Shown: positions 46,238-56,168 of the stretch, one piece after another
Numbering within the stretch: the first letter of the stretch is position 1
Layout of the letters: every line of letters begins with the position of its first letter
The notes under the pieces: model-generated
What the model saw: the letters and a program-made list of their open reading frames with translations, nothing else
The model's database searches: none
Told to the model about the DNA's origin: nothing
Translations under genes and position numbers: made by a program
Origin: G963674665 sp964609625
GTDB taxonomy: Bacteria > Desulfobacterota > Desulfovibrionia > Desulfovibrionales > Desulfovibrionaceae
Direction of reading: 5' to 3'
NCBI GenBank assembly: GCA_964609625.1
Contig: CAZSRS010000001.1
Location: forward strand, 276,576-340,575
DNA length: 64,000 nt

Positions 46238-46870
46238 ATGCAGGACAGCAACAACACTCTCTCCGGCAGCCAGGAAAAAGGGCGTTCCTCATGTTCGGTG
46301 GCGCCCTTTTTCGTAGGCATCGTCGCGGCCCTTGTGGTCGGGTGGTGGCTTTTCCCGAAAGCGCTTTTCAGCGAAAAGCACCAGCCGATCCGCTTCAGCC
46401 ACGTCGTCCACGTGGAAGAAAGCGCAATGGCCTGCACTGATTGCCACTTCTTCAATGCTGACGGCTCGTTCGGCGGCATCCCCTCCATCGAAAAATGCGC
46501 GGAATGCCATTCTTCGGTACTGGGTGAAGATCCGGCCGAAATTGAGTTCGTCAACGAGTACGTGGCAAAAAACAAAGAGGTTGACTGGCTGGTCTACCAG
46601 ATGCAGCCGGACAACGTCTTTTTCTCGCACGCCGCGCACTCGCTGGACACCTGCGGCATGTGCCACGTGGACTGGGAACAGGCGGATGTCTGCAACAATT
46701 GCCATCCCAACGTGGCGGCAATGGACACTCCTCCGGCCTATCACCAAAACAGGTTGACCAAGTACAGCAAGGATACCATGAAGATGTGGGCCTGCGAAAA
46801 ATGCCACGCTCATCCCGATCACATCGGCCAAACTCGCGCAAGCAACGCCTGCTTCGTGTGCCATAAATAG
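46238..46870 (+). CDS. qrcA: Menaquinone reductase Qrc, hexaheme cytochrome c subunit
   Basis: A 210-residue membrane-anchored multiheme cytochrome. After a cytoplasmic stretch and one hydrophobic anchor (APFFVGIVAALVVGWWLFP) come six CxxCH heme sites: CTDCH, CAECH, CGMCH, CNNCH, CEKCH and CFVCH. This is the QrcA pattern: it accepts electrons from the periplasmic type I cytochrome c3 and passes them through QrcB/C to menaquinone at QrcD. ATG 46238 follows AGGCGGATAGGG. First gene of a tight four-gene operon. Confidence 0.95.
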   Translation: MQDSNNTLSGSQEKGRSSCSVAPFFVGIVAALVVGWWLFPKALFSEKHQPIRFSHVVHVEESAMACTDCHFFNADGSFGGIPSIEKCAECHSSVLGEDPAEIEFVNEYVAKNKEVDWLVYQMQPDNVFFSHAAHSLDTCGMCHVDWEQADVCNNCHPNVAAMDTPPAYHQNRLTKYSKDTMKMWACEKCHAHPDHIGQTRASNACFVCHK

Positions 46871-46884
46871 GAGAGGGTGAAACC

Positions 46885-48957
46885 ATGGGACTTGACAGAA
46901 GAGGATTCATCCAGTTCATCGTAGGCGGCGCAGTGGGAAGCCTGTTCACGCCCATCCCCTGGAAGCTGACCGATGACCTCTCGATTTGGAGCCAGAACTG
47001 GCCCTGGATTCCCCGCAACATCAAAGGCGATACCGCGTACGCTGCCACACTGAGCAAACTCTGCCCCACCAACTGCGCGATCAAAGTGCGTACAGTGGGA
47101 GGACATCCGGTACGGGCCATCGGTGATCCGGACAATCCCCTTTCCGGCGGCAAGATTTCTTCCCTGGCGGCGGCCGAAGTGCAACTGCTCTACAGCCCGG
47201 GGCGGCTCAAACGCCCCCTGCGCAAATCTCCTGACGGCGCCTTCCGCGCCATCTCCTGGGAAGAGGCAGTGGCGATCATGGAGGAGAAGCTCGGCTCCAT
47301 CAAGGGCCTTGCGGGCAAGCTCGCCGTGATCTCCGGTGACACCAACGGCACCATCAACGAAGTTCTGGCCGGTTTCGCGGCCCAGGCCGGTTCCGACGAT
47401 TTCTTCATCATGCCTTGCGAGGCGCAGTCCGCCTCCCGCGTCTGGCAGGGCCTTCTCGGTCAGGAAGGCCAGCTGGGCTTCGACATCGACAACAGCGACT
47501 ACGTCCTGGCCATCGGTGCCGATTTCCTCGAATCCTGGGGCCCCGCGGTGCATAACCGCCGTGTCTTTTCCGCCAAGCGGCCCGTTGGGGAAGCTCCCAA
47601 GGCCCAATTCGTCTACGCCGGTCCCGTGCAGAACAACACCGCCGCCGTCTCTGACCACTGGGTACCGATCAAACCCGGCACGGAAGCGGTCCTCGCCGCG
47701 GTGCTCTGCAACCTGCTGATCCAAAAAGGCAAAACAATCGACAGCCCTGACTTTGACGCCTTCAAAGGCATAGTCGGCGGCTATTCCCTCGGCAAGGCCG
47801 CGGCGATCACCGGGGTTCCCGAAGCCCAGATCAATCTCCTGGCCGATGGTCTGCTCAAGGCCTCCAAGCCGCTGGTCATCCTCGGTTCCGCCTTCGGTCA
47901 GGGCGCCGGCGCCGCGCTGGTGCTGGCCGGTATCGGACTGAACCTGCTCGCCGGGGGCCTGAACAACTCCGGCGGCATGGTCGTCATTCCAGAAATCGCC
48001 AAGGCAGTCAGCGCTTCACCGGATCGCAAGGACATGCTGGCCAAGGACGTGGTGACCTATCTCCAGAAGGTGGAAAAAGGCCAGGCACCGGAAATGCTCA
48101 TCGTCTACGAGGCCAACCCGGTATACAGCCTGCCGCAGCCGAGCGCCACGGCCGAGGCCCTGAAAAAGATCCCCTTCAAGGTCAGCTTCACCAGTTTCCT
48201 GGATGAAACCGCCATGACCTGCGACCTGGTCCTGCCCAACCCAATGGGACTGGAGCGCTTCGACGACATCTGCACTCCTTACGGCCTGGCCGCGGCCACC
48301 TACAACGCCGTGCACCCGGTCATCAAGCCCCTGGTGGATGCGGTTCCGACCGGTGACGTGCTCCTCGGTCTGGCCAAGCGTCTGAACATGAGCCTGGGCT
48401 TCGACAACTTCAAGCAGGTGTTGGAAGCCAAGGCCCGCAACGCCGGCGGCGACTTCAACAAACTGCGTGGTTCCTTCACCATGTCCACCACACTGGTGCC
48501 GGTCATGTCCCCTCCCCTGGGCACCGATGTGCTGCACAAGGCGCTGGCCTCCATCAAATCCGAGGGTCTTTGCCTTGCGCCCGAGAACAAGCTCAACTAC
48601 GGCACGGCACAGGTGGCCACGCCGCCGTTCAATCTCAAGACCGTCCGCAACACCGTGCTCCTTGGAGAAAGATCCTTCGTGCACTTGAACGGCGCCACAG
48701 CCTCGAAGCTGGGGGTGAAGGAAGGCAGCCTGGTCAAGGTGTCCAGCGAGGCCGGCGAATGCACCGTCCTCGTGCACATATTCGAGGGCGTCATGGATGA
48801 TGTGGTGGCTGCGCCCTTGGGTTTCGGCCACACCGCTTTCGACGAGTTCACACGCGGCAAAGGCAGTAACACGGCTCAGCTCATGACCGCGGCCATCGAA
48901 CCCGGTAGCGGCTTTCCCGTCTGGACCTCCACATCGGTCAAGATCGCGAAAATCTAA
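46885..48957 (+). CDS. qrcB: Menaquinone reductase Qrc, molybdopterin-oxidoreductase-like subunit
   Basis: A 690-residue member of the molybdopterin oxidoreductase superfamily. A Tat-like N terminus (DRRGFIQFIVGGAVG) suggests a periplasmic location. Only two of the usual N-terminal cluster cysteines remain (Cys60, Cys64 in KLCPTNCAI), consistent with reports that QrcB carries neither molybdenum nor a normal cluster and is structural. The domain order otherwise follows the family, with the C-terminal barrel (LNGATASKLGVKEGSLVKVS). It starts 14 bases after qrcA. Confidence 0.94.
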   Translation: MGLDRRGFIQFIVGGAVGSLFTPIPWKLTDDLSIWSQNWPWIPRNIKGDTAYAATLSKLCPTNCAIKVRTVGGHPVRAIGDPDNPLSGGKISSLAAAEVQLLYSPGRLKRPLRKSPDGAFRAISWEEAVAIMEEKLGSIKGLAGKLAVISGDTNGTINEVLAGFAAQAGSDDFFIMPCEAQSASRVWQGLLGQEGQLGFDIDNSDYVLAIGADFLESWGPAVHNRRVFSAKRPVGEAPKAQFVYAGPVQNNTAAVSDHWVPIKPGTEAVLAAVLCNLLIQKGKTIDSPDFDAFKGIVGGYSLGKAAAITGVPEAQINLLADGLLKASKPLVILGSAFGQGAGAALVLAGIGLNLLAGGLNNSGGMVVIPEIAKAVSASPDRKDMLAKDVVTYLQKVEKGQAPEMLIVYEANPVYSLPQPSATAEALKKIPFKVSFTSFLDETAMTCDLVLPNPMGLERFDDICTPYGLAAATYNAVHPVIKPLVDAVPTGDVLLGLAKRLNMSLGFDNFKQVLEAKARNAGGDFNKLRGSFTMSTTLVPVMSPPLGTDVLHKALASIKSEGLCLAPENKLNYGTAQVATPPFNLKTVRNTVLLGERSFVHLNGATASKLGVKEGSLVKVSSEAGECTVLVHIFEGVMDDVVAAPLGFGHTAFDEFTRGKGSNTAQLMTAAIEPGSGFPVWTSTSVKIAKI

Positions 48958-48975
48958 GCGCAAGGGACATACGCC

Positions 48976-49863
<888 letters not shown>

Positions 49864-49875
49864 GGGGTAGAATCC

Positions 49876-51108
49876 ATGATTGATCAAGCTTTGTTTCCTG
49901 AAGGTCTGCCCAGGTGTTCGTTCTGGAAATTCCTGGGCTGGATCCTGTTCATCGGCCTTGGATTGGCCTGGGGCGGCTACGCCATCTTCTGGATTCTGGG
50001 CTTCGGCCTGGGCATCACCGCCCTGGACGACTACTTCGGATTCGGCCTCTGGATCACCTTTGACCTGGCTGTCATCGCTCTCGGCGCCGGCGCCTTTTTC
50101 ACCGGCCTCCTGCGCTACATCCTGAACATCGATCCGCTCAAGAACATCATCAACTTGGCTGTCATCGTCGGATTCATCTGCTACTCCGGCGCCATGATCA
50201 TCCTCGGGTTGGACGTAGGGCAACCGCTGCGCTCCTGGTTCGGGTTCTGGCACCCCAACGTACACTCCATGCTCGTTGAAGTGATGTTCTGCATCACCTG
50301 CTACCTGGGTGTGCTGGTCATCGAATACGTCCCCCTGATCCTGGAAAACCGCCAGCTGAACAAGATTCCTCTGCTACACAACATCGCCCACAACTTCCAC
50401 GTGACCATGCCCCTGTTCGCCGGCATGGGAGCCTTCCTGTCCTTCTTCCACCAGGGCTCCCTGGGCGGCATGTACGGCGTACTCTTCGCCAGACCTTTCG
50501 CCTTCCGCGAGGGCTTCTTCATCTGGCCCTGGACCTTCTTCCTCTTCGTGCTCTCGGCCGTGGCTTCCGGACCGGTTTTCACGGTTCTCGTGTGCAAGCT
50601 CATGGAACTGCTCACCGGCCGCCAACTCGTGTCCTTCAAGGTCAAGGCATTGATGGGCAAGATCGCGGGTACCATGCTCTGCGTCTATCTGGTCTTCAAG
50701 ATCCTGGACACCTGGGCCTGGGCCTCCGGCTACCTGCCCAGCGTGGGCCTGACCTTCGAGCAGATGTACTACCAGACCATCTACGGCTCGTGGCTGCTCT
50801 GGGTCGAGATCGGTCTCTGCGGCGTCATTCCGGCCATCCTGCTGATAGTCCCCAGCCTGCGCAATCAGCCCGCGCTGCTGTACACCGCCGCCATCCTCGA
50901 CTGCACAGGGGTGACCATCAACCGCTACGTCTTCACGGTGCAATCCCTGGCAGCACCGGTCATGCCCTTCGACTCGTGGCAGACCTATGCGCCGAACTGG
51001 GCTGAGTGGGCGCCCTCGGTGCTGGTCATCGCCTACGGCTTCCTGGTGTTGAGCCTCTCCTACCGCTATCTCCCCGTGTTCCCGCAGGAAAAGGAACTCA
51101 ACGCCTGA
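49876..51108 (+). CDS. qrcD: Menaquinone reductase Qrc, NrfD-like membrane subunit
   Basis: A 410-residue integral membrane protein with about ten helices (for example WILFIGLGLAWGGYAIFWIL, VMFCITCYLGVLVIEYVPLI and FFIWPWTFFLFVLSAVASGP). It belongs to the NrfD/PsrC family, which carries the quinone-reduction site; in Qrc it reduces menaquinone with electrons from cytochrome c3. It starts 12 bases after qrcC and ends just before a strong terminator. Confidence 0.95.
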   Translation: MIDQALFPEGLPRCSFWKFLGWILFIGLGLAWGGYAIFWILGFGLGITALDDYFGFGLWITFDLAVIALGAGAFFTGLLRYILNIDPLKNIINLAVIVGFICYSGAMIILGLDVGQPLRSWFGFWHPNVHSMLVEVMFCITCYLGVLVIEYVPLILENRQLNKIPLLHNIAHNFHVTMPLFAGMGAFLSFFHQGSLGGMYGVLFARPFAFREGFFIWPWTFFLFVLSAVASGPVFTVLVCKLMELLTGRQLVSFKVKALMGKIAGTMLCVYLVFKILDTWAWASGYLPSVGLTFEQMYYQTIYGSWLLWVEIGLCGVIPAILLIVPSLRNQPALLYTAAILDCTGVTINRYVFTVQSLAAPVMPFDSWQTYAPNWAEWAPSVLVIAYGFLVLSLSYRYLPVFPQEKELNA

Positions 51109-51133
51109 GACGTCGCCCTTCTCTCTCGATAAC

Positions 51134-51168
51134 AAAAAGGGCCGGAAGATCATTCCGGCCCTTTTTTT
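51134..51168. terminator. Strong intrinsic terminator after qrcD
   Basis: GGGCCGGAA (51139-51147) and TTCCGGCCC (51153-51161) form a 9-bp stem around GATCA, flanked by AAAAA and seven T. The A- and T-runs make it usable in both directions, so it may also end the convergent ligase gene. Confidence 0.92.
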
Positions 51169-51201
51169 ATTCCACGCACTCCAACCACTCGGGAGCACAC
51201 C

Positions 51202-52686
51202 TCAGGGCAGGACCATGGCGCGCTCCCGGACCAGGGCGGCCATGCGTTGGGCGTCGTCGCCGGGCAGGGAGGTATGGAGTTTGACCGCCCGGTCCGCGCC
51301 GTTCTCCCCCGTACGTAGCACGTGCAGGGGGTAGCCGAGCATCCAGGTGTCCTCGAGGTTCAAACCCTGGCCGGCGGCTTCCAACACGGCGGCACAGAAG
51401 TTCCGAATCGCGAGCCCGTTGTATTCCGCCCGCATGCCATGCTCTACTGCCGCCTGCCGCAGGCCGCGCAGGTCTTCCCAGCGAAAGCCGGACAGCATCC
51501 CCCAGGCGGCTTCGGGGTTCTCGAGCAGGCCTGTCTGCAGGGCGCTGACGCTGATGGTGGTGGAGGCCGCCACCCGCGGGTCCGGGAGCGCCGCCAGGAA
51601 CTTGTCGGGTTGGTTGGCGCCGGCAGCCCGGCCTTCGATGTAACAGTAGCTGGTGCGCTCCTGGAACAGTCGCGTCAACCGCTCCTCCCCGGCGTCCAGG
51701 GCCTCGAGGAACACTGCCACGGGGAAGTCCTGGCTGAAGGCATAGCGGATGCGCGCATCCAGGAAATGGCAGAACTGCTGGAACTCCAAGTGTCGCATGC
51801 TGGGGCGCACCAGGACCGCATCGCCCCCGGACAGCGGCTTGGCCTGCCACTCCGACCCGCGCAAGAACTCCAGCAGGGGCGGGTCGCCCTCCACCAGGAG
51901 CATGCCACCGGGCTTCTTGTAGTCGCGCACGTCGTTGGGCGTCACGAACTGCATGTTGGTGCCCGGCCCGAACATCCATCGGAAATAATCACCCAGGCCG
52001 GCAAAGGGGCGTTCGGGCATGCGGTGCAACCAGCGATCGCAGGCAAAACGCGAGGTGCTGAAGATTCTGGACCAGATGGTCATGCGATTTTCAGACTGCC
52101 CGGTGCGGCAACCGGCCTCGAAGGGGCTGTTGGCGAACAGCGCGATGAAGGCGGGGCTGGCTGCCAGCAGGATGTTGCAGGCGCGCACGGCGTCGGCCGC
52201 GTCCACGCCCGTGGTAGGGCCGTTGTGCGCCTTGGCGTCCACGCCGGCCATGTGGTTCCAGCCCCGGTACCCCACCCAATACTCGTAGATCGGCTTGGGC
52301 GAGCGTATCCACCTGTAGTAGTCCTGATCGATACGCACGTCGGGGTGCTCGGAAAAGTTCACCACCATGGCGCCTTCCTGCTCCAGGCAGGCGCTCACGT
52401 CTTCCAACTCCCCGCGCAGGATGGCGTACAGCTCGGACAAGTTGTCGCAGGCATCGCACACAGGACCAATGGAACTTTCCAGGTTGTTGAAGGCGTTGTC
52501 CACTCCGCTGACGATGCAGCCTGAATGCACCGCCACATCCCTGCCGCCGCATTGCTCCAAGCGGACTTCCTGGCCCCTGTCGGCCTTGCGTTGCGCGAGA
52601 TTCCCGAAGTAGGGACCAACCTTGTGCGAGGCGCCGGTATCGCGGCACGCCACGGGCATCTCGATTTCCAAGCCAAGGGAGCGCAT
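51202..52686 (-). CDS. Glutamate-cysteine ligase family protein (GCS2-like)
   Basis: A 494-residue cytoplasmic protein. It opens with the GCS2-type strand LGLEIEMPV. The central block (HNGPTTGVDAADAVRACNIL, then ALFANSPFEAG) matches carboxylate-amine ligases that join glutamate and cysteine in an ATP-dependent step. Either gamma-glutamylcysteine synthesis or ligation of another amine is possible; no glutathione synthetase gene is adjacent. ATG 52686 has GAGG seven bases upstream; ATG 52692 is an alternative. It lies 15 bases behind the MFS gene on the same strand, so the two are probably one transcript. Confidence 0.75.
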   Translation of the reverse strand: MRSLGLEIEMPVACRDTGASHKVGPYFGNLAQRKADRGQEVRLEQCGGRDVAVHSGCIVSGVDNAFNNLESSIGPVCDACDNLSELYAILRGELEDVSACLEQEGAMVVNFSEHPDVRIDQDYYRWIRSPKPIYEYWVGYRGWNHMAGVDAKAHNGPTTGVDAADAVRACNILLAASPAFIALFANSPFEAGCRTGQSENRMTIWSRIFSTSRFACDRWLHRMPERPFAGLGDYFRWMFGPGTNMQFVTPNDVRDYKKPGGMLLVEGDPPLLEFLRGSEWQAKPLSGGDAVLVRPSMRHLEFQQFCHFLDARIRYAFSQDFPVAVFLEALDAGEERLTRLFQERTSYCYIEGRAAGANQPDKFLAALPDPRVAASTTISVSALQTGLLENPEAAWGMLSGFRWEDLRGLRQAAVEHGMRAEYNGLAIRNFCAAVLEAAGQGLNLEDTWMLGYPLHVLRTGENGADRAVKLHTSLPGDDAQRMAALVRERAMVLP

Positions 52687-52701
52687 CCACATGCCTCGTT
52701 C

Positions 52702-55131
52702 TTATCGCTTACCGGATTCAGGAGCCGGACGCTCCCTGGCCACGAACAAAAACAGAAAGGTGGTCAGGAAGAAAAGCAGCCCGACAATGGCCACGCCGTT
52801 GCCGATGCCTACCGAAGCGATGATCCCGCCGAGAACCAGTGGCCCGAGCATCTGTCCGAGCTTGTCCGCGGCGCGCTGCACGCTCATGGCCTTGCCCACG
52901 CCGACCCGCTGGATGATCCCGAGCTTGAGGGCAAAGGCCGACTGGGCCGAGCCCACCAAGCTTCCGGACACGCCCATCAGGAACACCGCCAGCATCACCG
53001 CCATCTGGCCGCTATGGAAGTACAGCGACATCAAACCGCCCCCCCCGACTATGCCTCCGAGCACGATGAACAGCTTCTTACGTTCCGTGCGGTCCACGTA
53101 CTTGCTGATCCAAGGGGCGATGTAGATCACGGACAGACCGTAGATCATCAACACACGGCCAATATTGGACTGGCTCGCTCCCATCTTGTTGAGGTAGATG
53201 GGCGCGGCGTACATCAGCAGCCCAACCTGGCAGAGGGCGAAAGGCACCAGGCTGAGGATCAGGATGCTGGCGTAATTGCGGTTGAACAACAGTTCCCTGA
53301 GGTCCGCGATCCTGAAGCGGTCGGCCAGGGCCACCCTGTCAGGCCGGCGCATGTAACGGCGCATGAACGACATGGTAAAGGCCAGGGGCAGCACCACGAG
53401 CACGGCGGAGACCAGAAAGGCTTGGGAGTAGCCGATACGCTCGGAAAGCATGGCGCCCACCGCAGTGCCGCAAATCTGCCCAGAGACGATACCCGCCACC
53501 AGGTTGGAAATGCCCTGCGCCCTGGTCAGGGGGGTGGTGAACTTGAAGATATAGCTCTGGATGGCCATCCAGGCCAAGCCGTAACCCAAACCCGTGAGCC
53601 CCCGCGAGAGCACGAACTGCGTGCCCGACGTCGCGATCCAGCTGCCGAAGGCCCCGGCTGAGCAGAGTACCAGGCCGGACAGAAAGGGCACGTGCCATCC
53701 CTTGCGATCCGAGAGTACACCGGCGGTCAGTGCTGCCACCAGGGCCGCGAACATCTCCAGGGAAATGGGCAGCCCCAGGACGATGTCCTTGGGCAGCCCG
53801 AACATGGGTTCATAGAGTGACTCCATGAACAAAGGCAGAAACGACGCGGGAATGGCCCACATGAAGACCATGGAGAATGCCGCGGGCCTCCCCAGCATGT
53901 AGTCGCTGCTGGGATCGGCCTCCACCACCAGTGTCTCGTCCTGCACCACGGCCTTCTTGACGAAAAGCATCAGGAAGATCAGCAGTTCCACCACGAAGAG
54001 CACCGAGATCAGGGTCACCGTGAGGGAGTCCAGAAAAATCTCGTTGACCTTGGCCTGGATCATGGGCCTGTCCAGGCGCGCGTGAATGAATCCCTCGGTG
54101 ATGCGCCCCCCTTCTTCCCTATCCCGCCCCAGGGGCAGCAGCACATCGTAGAACCCGTCAAAGGGCAAGTCCGCCACGGTAGTGCCGGCGATGGTCACCG
54201 GACCTATGCGGTCGGCCTTGTTCATCACAGCGAAATCCGGGGTAAGGATTTCCAGGTAACTGATTTCCGGCGTGGCCTGGATGATGGTGCCGAAGCGTTC
54301 CTCGATCTTGCGCAGCTTGTCGATGCGCACTCCTTTGTTCAGCAGGAACTCGATGTCCTTGCCCACCAGTTCCGACAGATCCTCGGCCTTGTCCCTGGCC
54401 ATGACGATGTACTGGTCCCTGAACATCTGGACGTTGCTCACCGCGTAATAGACCTGGGCGGAGCCCACCGCCAGGATAAGTAGGGTGTAGAGCTTGGTCC
54501 GGGAAGCACGGCTGCGTGAGATGGGCAACAGCCACAACCCCAGGACCAAGACCACTGCCGCGGCGCAGGTGGTCTGGGCCAGGACCTCGGCATTGGCCTG
54601 CAAGACGCTCGCGATGCGCTCCCTGATCAGGGATTCGGGAAAGGAATAGACCACGATTCCCGCGAAGTCTCGGTCCTTGCCTTCAAGGGAAAAAAAGATG
54701 TGTCGTTGCCCGGAGGTGCGGAGGACTTGGTAGCCGTTGGCTTCCCGGCTCTTGGAGAGGGTCTTCCGAAGGTCCACGTGCAGCATGTCGGCCAGCTGTT
54801 GGCCTGCGAAGCCCGGCTTCAGGCTCTGGACTACAGCCCCGTCCGGCATGGCCACGATGATGTTGTCCAGTTCGGGCAGATCCTTCTTGGCCTCCCCCAG
54901 AACCTTGTCGAGGCCGTAGAAGTTGTCCAGGGACTTTCCAAAACGCACGGCTGCTTGCAGTTTGGTGATGAAGTCGTTGCCCACGACGCTGAAACTGGAA
55001 ATCAGCGTGCCGCTGTAGAGCTTTTCCAAGGAAGAAAGGCTCAGTCCGCCGTTGAAGGCCTGAGCCACGACCAGGATGATCAGGGAGCCAAGCAGCAGTT
55101 TCAGCCGCATCGTCAGGGATTGGTTGTTCAT
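52702..55131 (-). CDS. MFS transporter with two N-terminal extracytoplasmic sensor-like modules
   Basis: An 809-residue membrane protein. The first 400 residues resemble a receptor: helix 1 (LLLGSLIILVVAQAF), an exported domain of about 150 residues, two helices (AAVVLVLGLWLLPI and LLILAVGSAQVYYAV), a second exported domain of about 125 residues (FGTIIQATPEISYLEILTPD, then GFIHARLDRPMIQAKVNEIF), and a fourth helix. A short cytoplasmic linker leads to a complete 12-helix major facilitator, with the signature GVLSDRKGWHVPF after its second helix. The exported parts look like Cache-type ligand domains. It may be a transporter gated by an external ligand. ATG 55131 has AGGA upstream. Confidence 0.8.
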   Translation of the reverse strand: MNNQSLTMRLKLLLGSLIILVVAQAFNGGLSLSSLEKLYSGTLISSFSVVGNDFITKLQAAVRFGKSLDNFYGLDKVLGEAKKDLPELDNIIVAMPDGAVVQSLKPGFAGQQLADMLHVDLRKTLSKSREANGYQVLRTSGQRHIFFSLEGKDRDFAGIVVYSFPESLIRERIASVLQANAEVLAQTTCAAAVVLVLGLWLLPISRSRASRTKLYTLLILAVGSAQVYYAVSNVQMFRDQYIVMARDKAEDLSELVGKDIEFLLNKGVRIDKLRKIEERFGTIIQATPEISYLEILTPDFAVMNKADRIGPVTIAGTTVADLPFDGFYDVLLPLGRDREEGGRITEGFIHARLDRPMIQAKVNEIFLDSLTVTLISVLFVVELLIFLMLFVKKAVVQDETLVVEADPSSDYMLGRPAAFSMVFMWAIPASFLPLFMESLYEPMFGLPKDIVLGLPISLEMFAALVAALTAGVLSDRKGWHVPFLSGLVLCSAGAFGSWIATSGTQFVLSRGLTGLGYGLAWMAIQSYIFKFTTPLTRAQGISNLVAGIVSGQICGTAVGAMLSERIGYSQAFLVSAVLVVLPLAFTMSFMRRYMRRPDRVALADRFRIADLRELLFNRNYASILILSLVPFALCQVGLLMYAAPIYLNKMGASQSNIGRVLMIYGLSVIYIAPWISKYVDRTERKKLFIVLGGIVGGGGLMSLYFHSGQMAVMLAVFLMGVSGSLVGSAQSAFALKLGIIQRVGVGKAMSVQRAADKLGQMLGPLVLGGIIASVGIGNGVAIVGLLFFLTTFLFLFVARERPAPESGKR

Positions 55132-55140
55132 GAACGGTCC

Positions 55141-55592
55141 TAGAGCATTTCGCCCCTGAAATACGTTCTGCATTTCAGGGGCCGGGCATTGTGGAAAACG
55201 CGGTTACCCCCAATACCCCTTCCGCTTCGCTTCAGTCGCGCACGTCCTGCGCGCGCGAGCACTTTACCCTTTTCAAGGAAAAAATGCTCTAGCATGTCAC
55301 CCCTGAAATACATTCCGCATTTCAGGGGCCGGGCATTGTGGAAAACGCGGTTACCCCCAATACCCCTTCCGNNNNNNNNNNNNNNNNNNNNNNNNNNNNN
55401 NNNNNNNNNNNNNNNNNNNNNNNNNNNNNNNNNNNNNNNNNNNNNNNNNNNNNNNNNNNNNNNNNNNNNNNGCATTTCAGGGGCCGGGCATTGTGGAAAA
55501 CGCGGTTACCCCCAATACCCCTTCCGCTTCGCTTCAGTCGCGCACGTCCTGCGCGCGCGAGCACTCTACCCTTTTCAAGGATAAGTTGCTCT
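55141..55592. repeat. Tandem MITE-like repeats interrupted by the assembly gap
   Basis: At least three head-to-tail copies with a period of 147 bases (equivalent points 55170 and 55317; the third copy begins after the gap at 55472). The first copy, 55141-55291, starts TAGAGCATTT and ends AAATGCTCTA, so it has inverted ends with TA at both edges, as in non-autonomous IS630/mariner-type elements. Each copy contains a 10-bp hairpin, CCCCTGAAAT/ATTTCAGGGG (55153-55162 and 55172-55181), and a second, CGCGCA/TGCGCG. No transposase is present. Confidence 0.8.
55372..55471. other. Assembly gap (100 N)
   Basis: Exactly 100 undetermined bases lie inside the repeat array. From the 147-base period, the missing part would be 92 bases if only one unit is incomplete, or 92 plus multiples of 147 if more units are hidden. 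Confidence 0.99.
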
Positions 55593-55765
55593 TCTGGTTC
55601 CAGATCGCCCGTGCTCGGAGACTTGTTTTCACATTTCGGTCCACAAGGCAACAAGGTTCCGTATCGTGCTAAATTTACCCATGTTTTCGGATTGTTCCAG
55701 CATGGCTTTTTCATCCGCTCCGGTATACTATCTTCAGACACTGTCATGCCACAGGGAGGAGGAGG

Positions 55766-56128
55766 ATGAGCATCGACAACCTGCGCATCGACATCGAGGA
55801 CACGCCCAACCATGTCAGCGTCTCGGTGGCCGGCCAGCTCCACGCGGAAAACGACTCGCGGCTGATCAGCATCATGATGCAATGCGTCGAGAAGACCGCC
55901 GGCGGCATCATCCTCGACTGTGGTGGTCTGGATTACATCTCCAGCGCCGGCATCAGGGCTCTGCTCGTGGTGGGCAAGAAGCTGCTGGCCGCGCGCAAGG
56001 GCAAGCTGATACTCGTGGCCATGCGCGGCCCGGTGAAGCAGATGGCTGAACTCGCGGGTCTGAACAACCTTTTCCCCATCTGCGAGACCATGGAGCAGGC
56101 CGAAGCGCTCCTGCGCCAGGGGGCCTGA
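55766..56128 (+). CDS. STAS-domain anti-sigma factor antagonist-like protein
   Basis: A 120-residue single STAS domain of the SpoIIAA/RsbV type. The phosphorylatable serine is probably Ser60 in YISSAGIRAL. Such proteins bind an anti-sigma factor or kinase when unphosphorylated. A GGGAGGAGG lies just before the start. A TATACT at 55724-55729 could be a -10 element, without a convincing -35. It faces the cyclase-like gene (convergent, 40 bases apart) and lies at the edge of a signalling cluster. No RsbW kinase or PP2C phosphatase is in the window. Confidence 0.9.
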   Translation: MSIDNLRIDIEDTPNHVSVSVAGQLHAENDSRLISIMMQCVEKTAGGIILDCGGLDYISSAGIRALLVVGKKLLAARKGKLILVAMRGPVKQMAELAGLNNLFPICETMEQAEALLRQGA

Positions 56129-56168
56129 GAAGCATCCGTCAGGGCGTGCGGGCAGCGCTTGTCCCGCT

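Noticed and set aside
55140..55475. Open frames running through the repeat units and N bases
   Set aside because: They only repeat the 147-base unit and include unknown residues; no protein family is visible.
55141..55592. CRISPR array
   Set aside because: Units are nearly identical over their whole length with no variable spacers.
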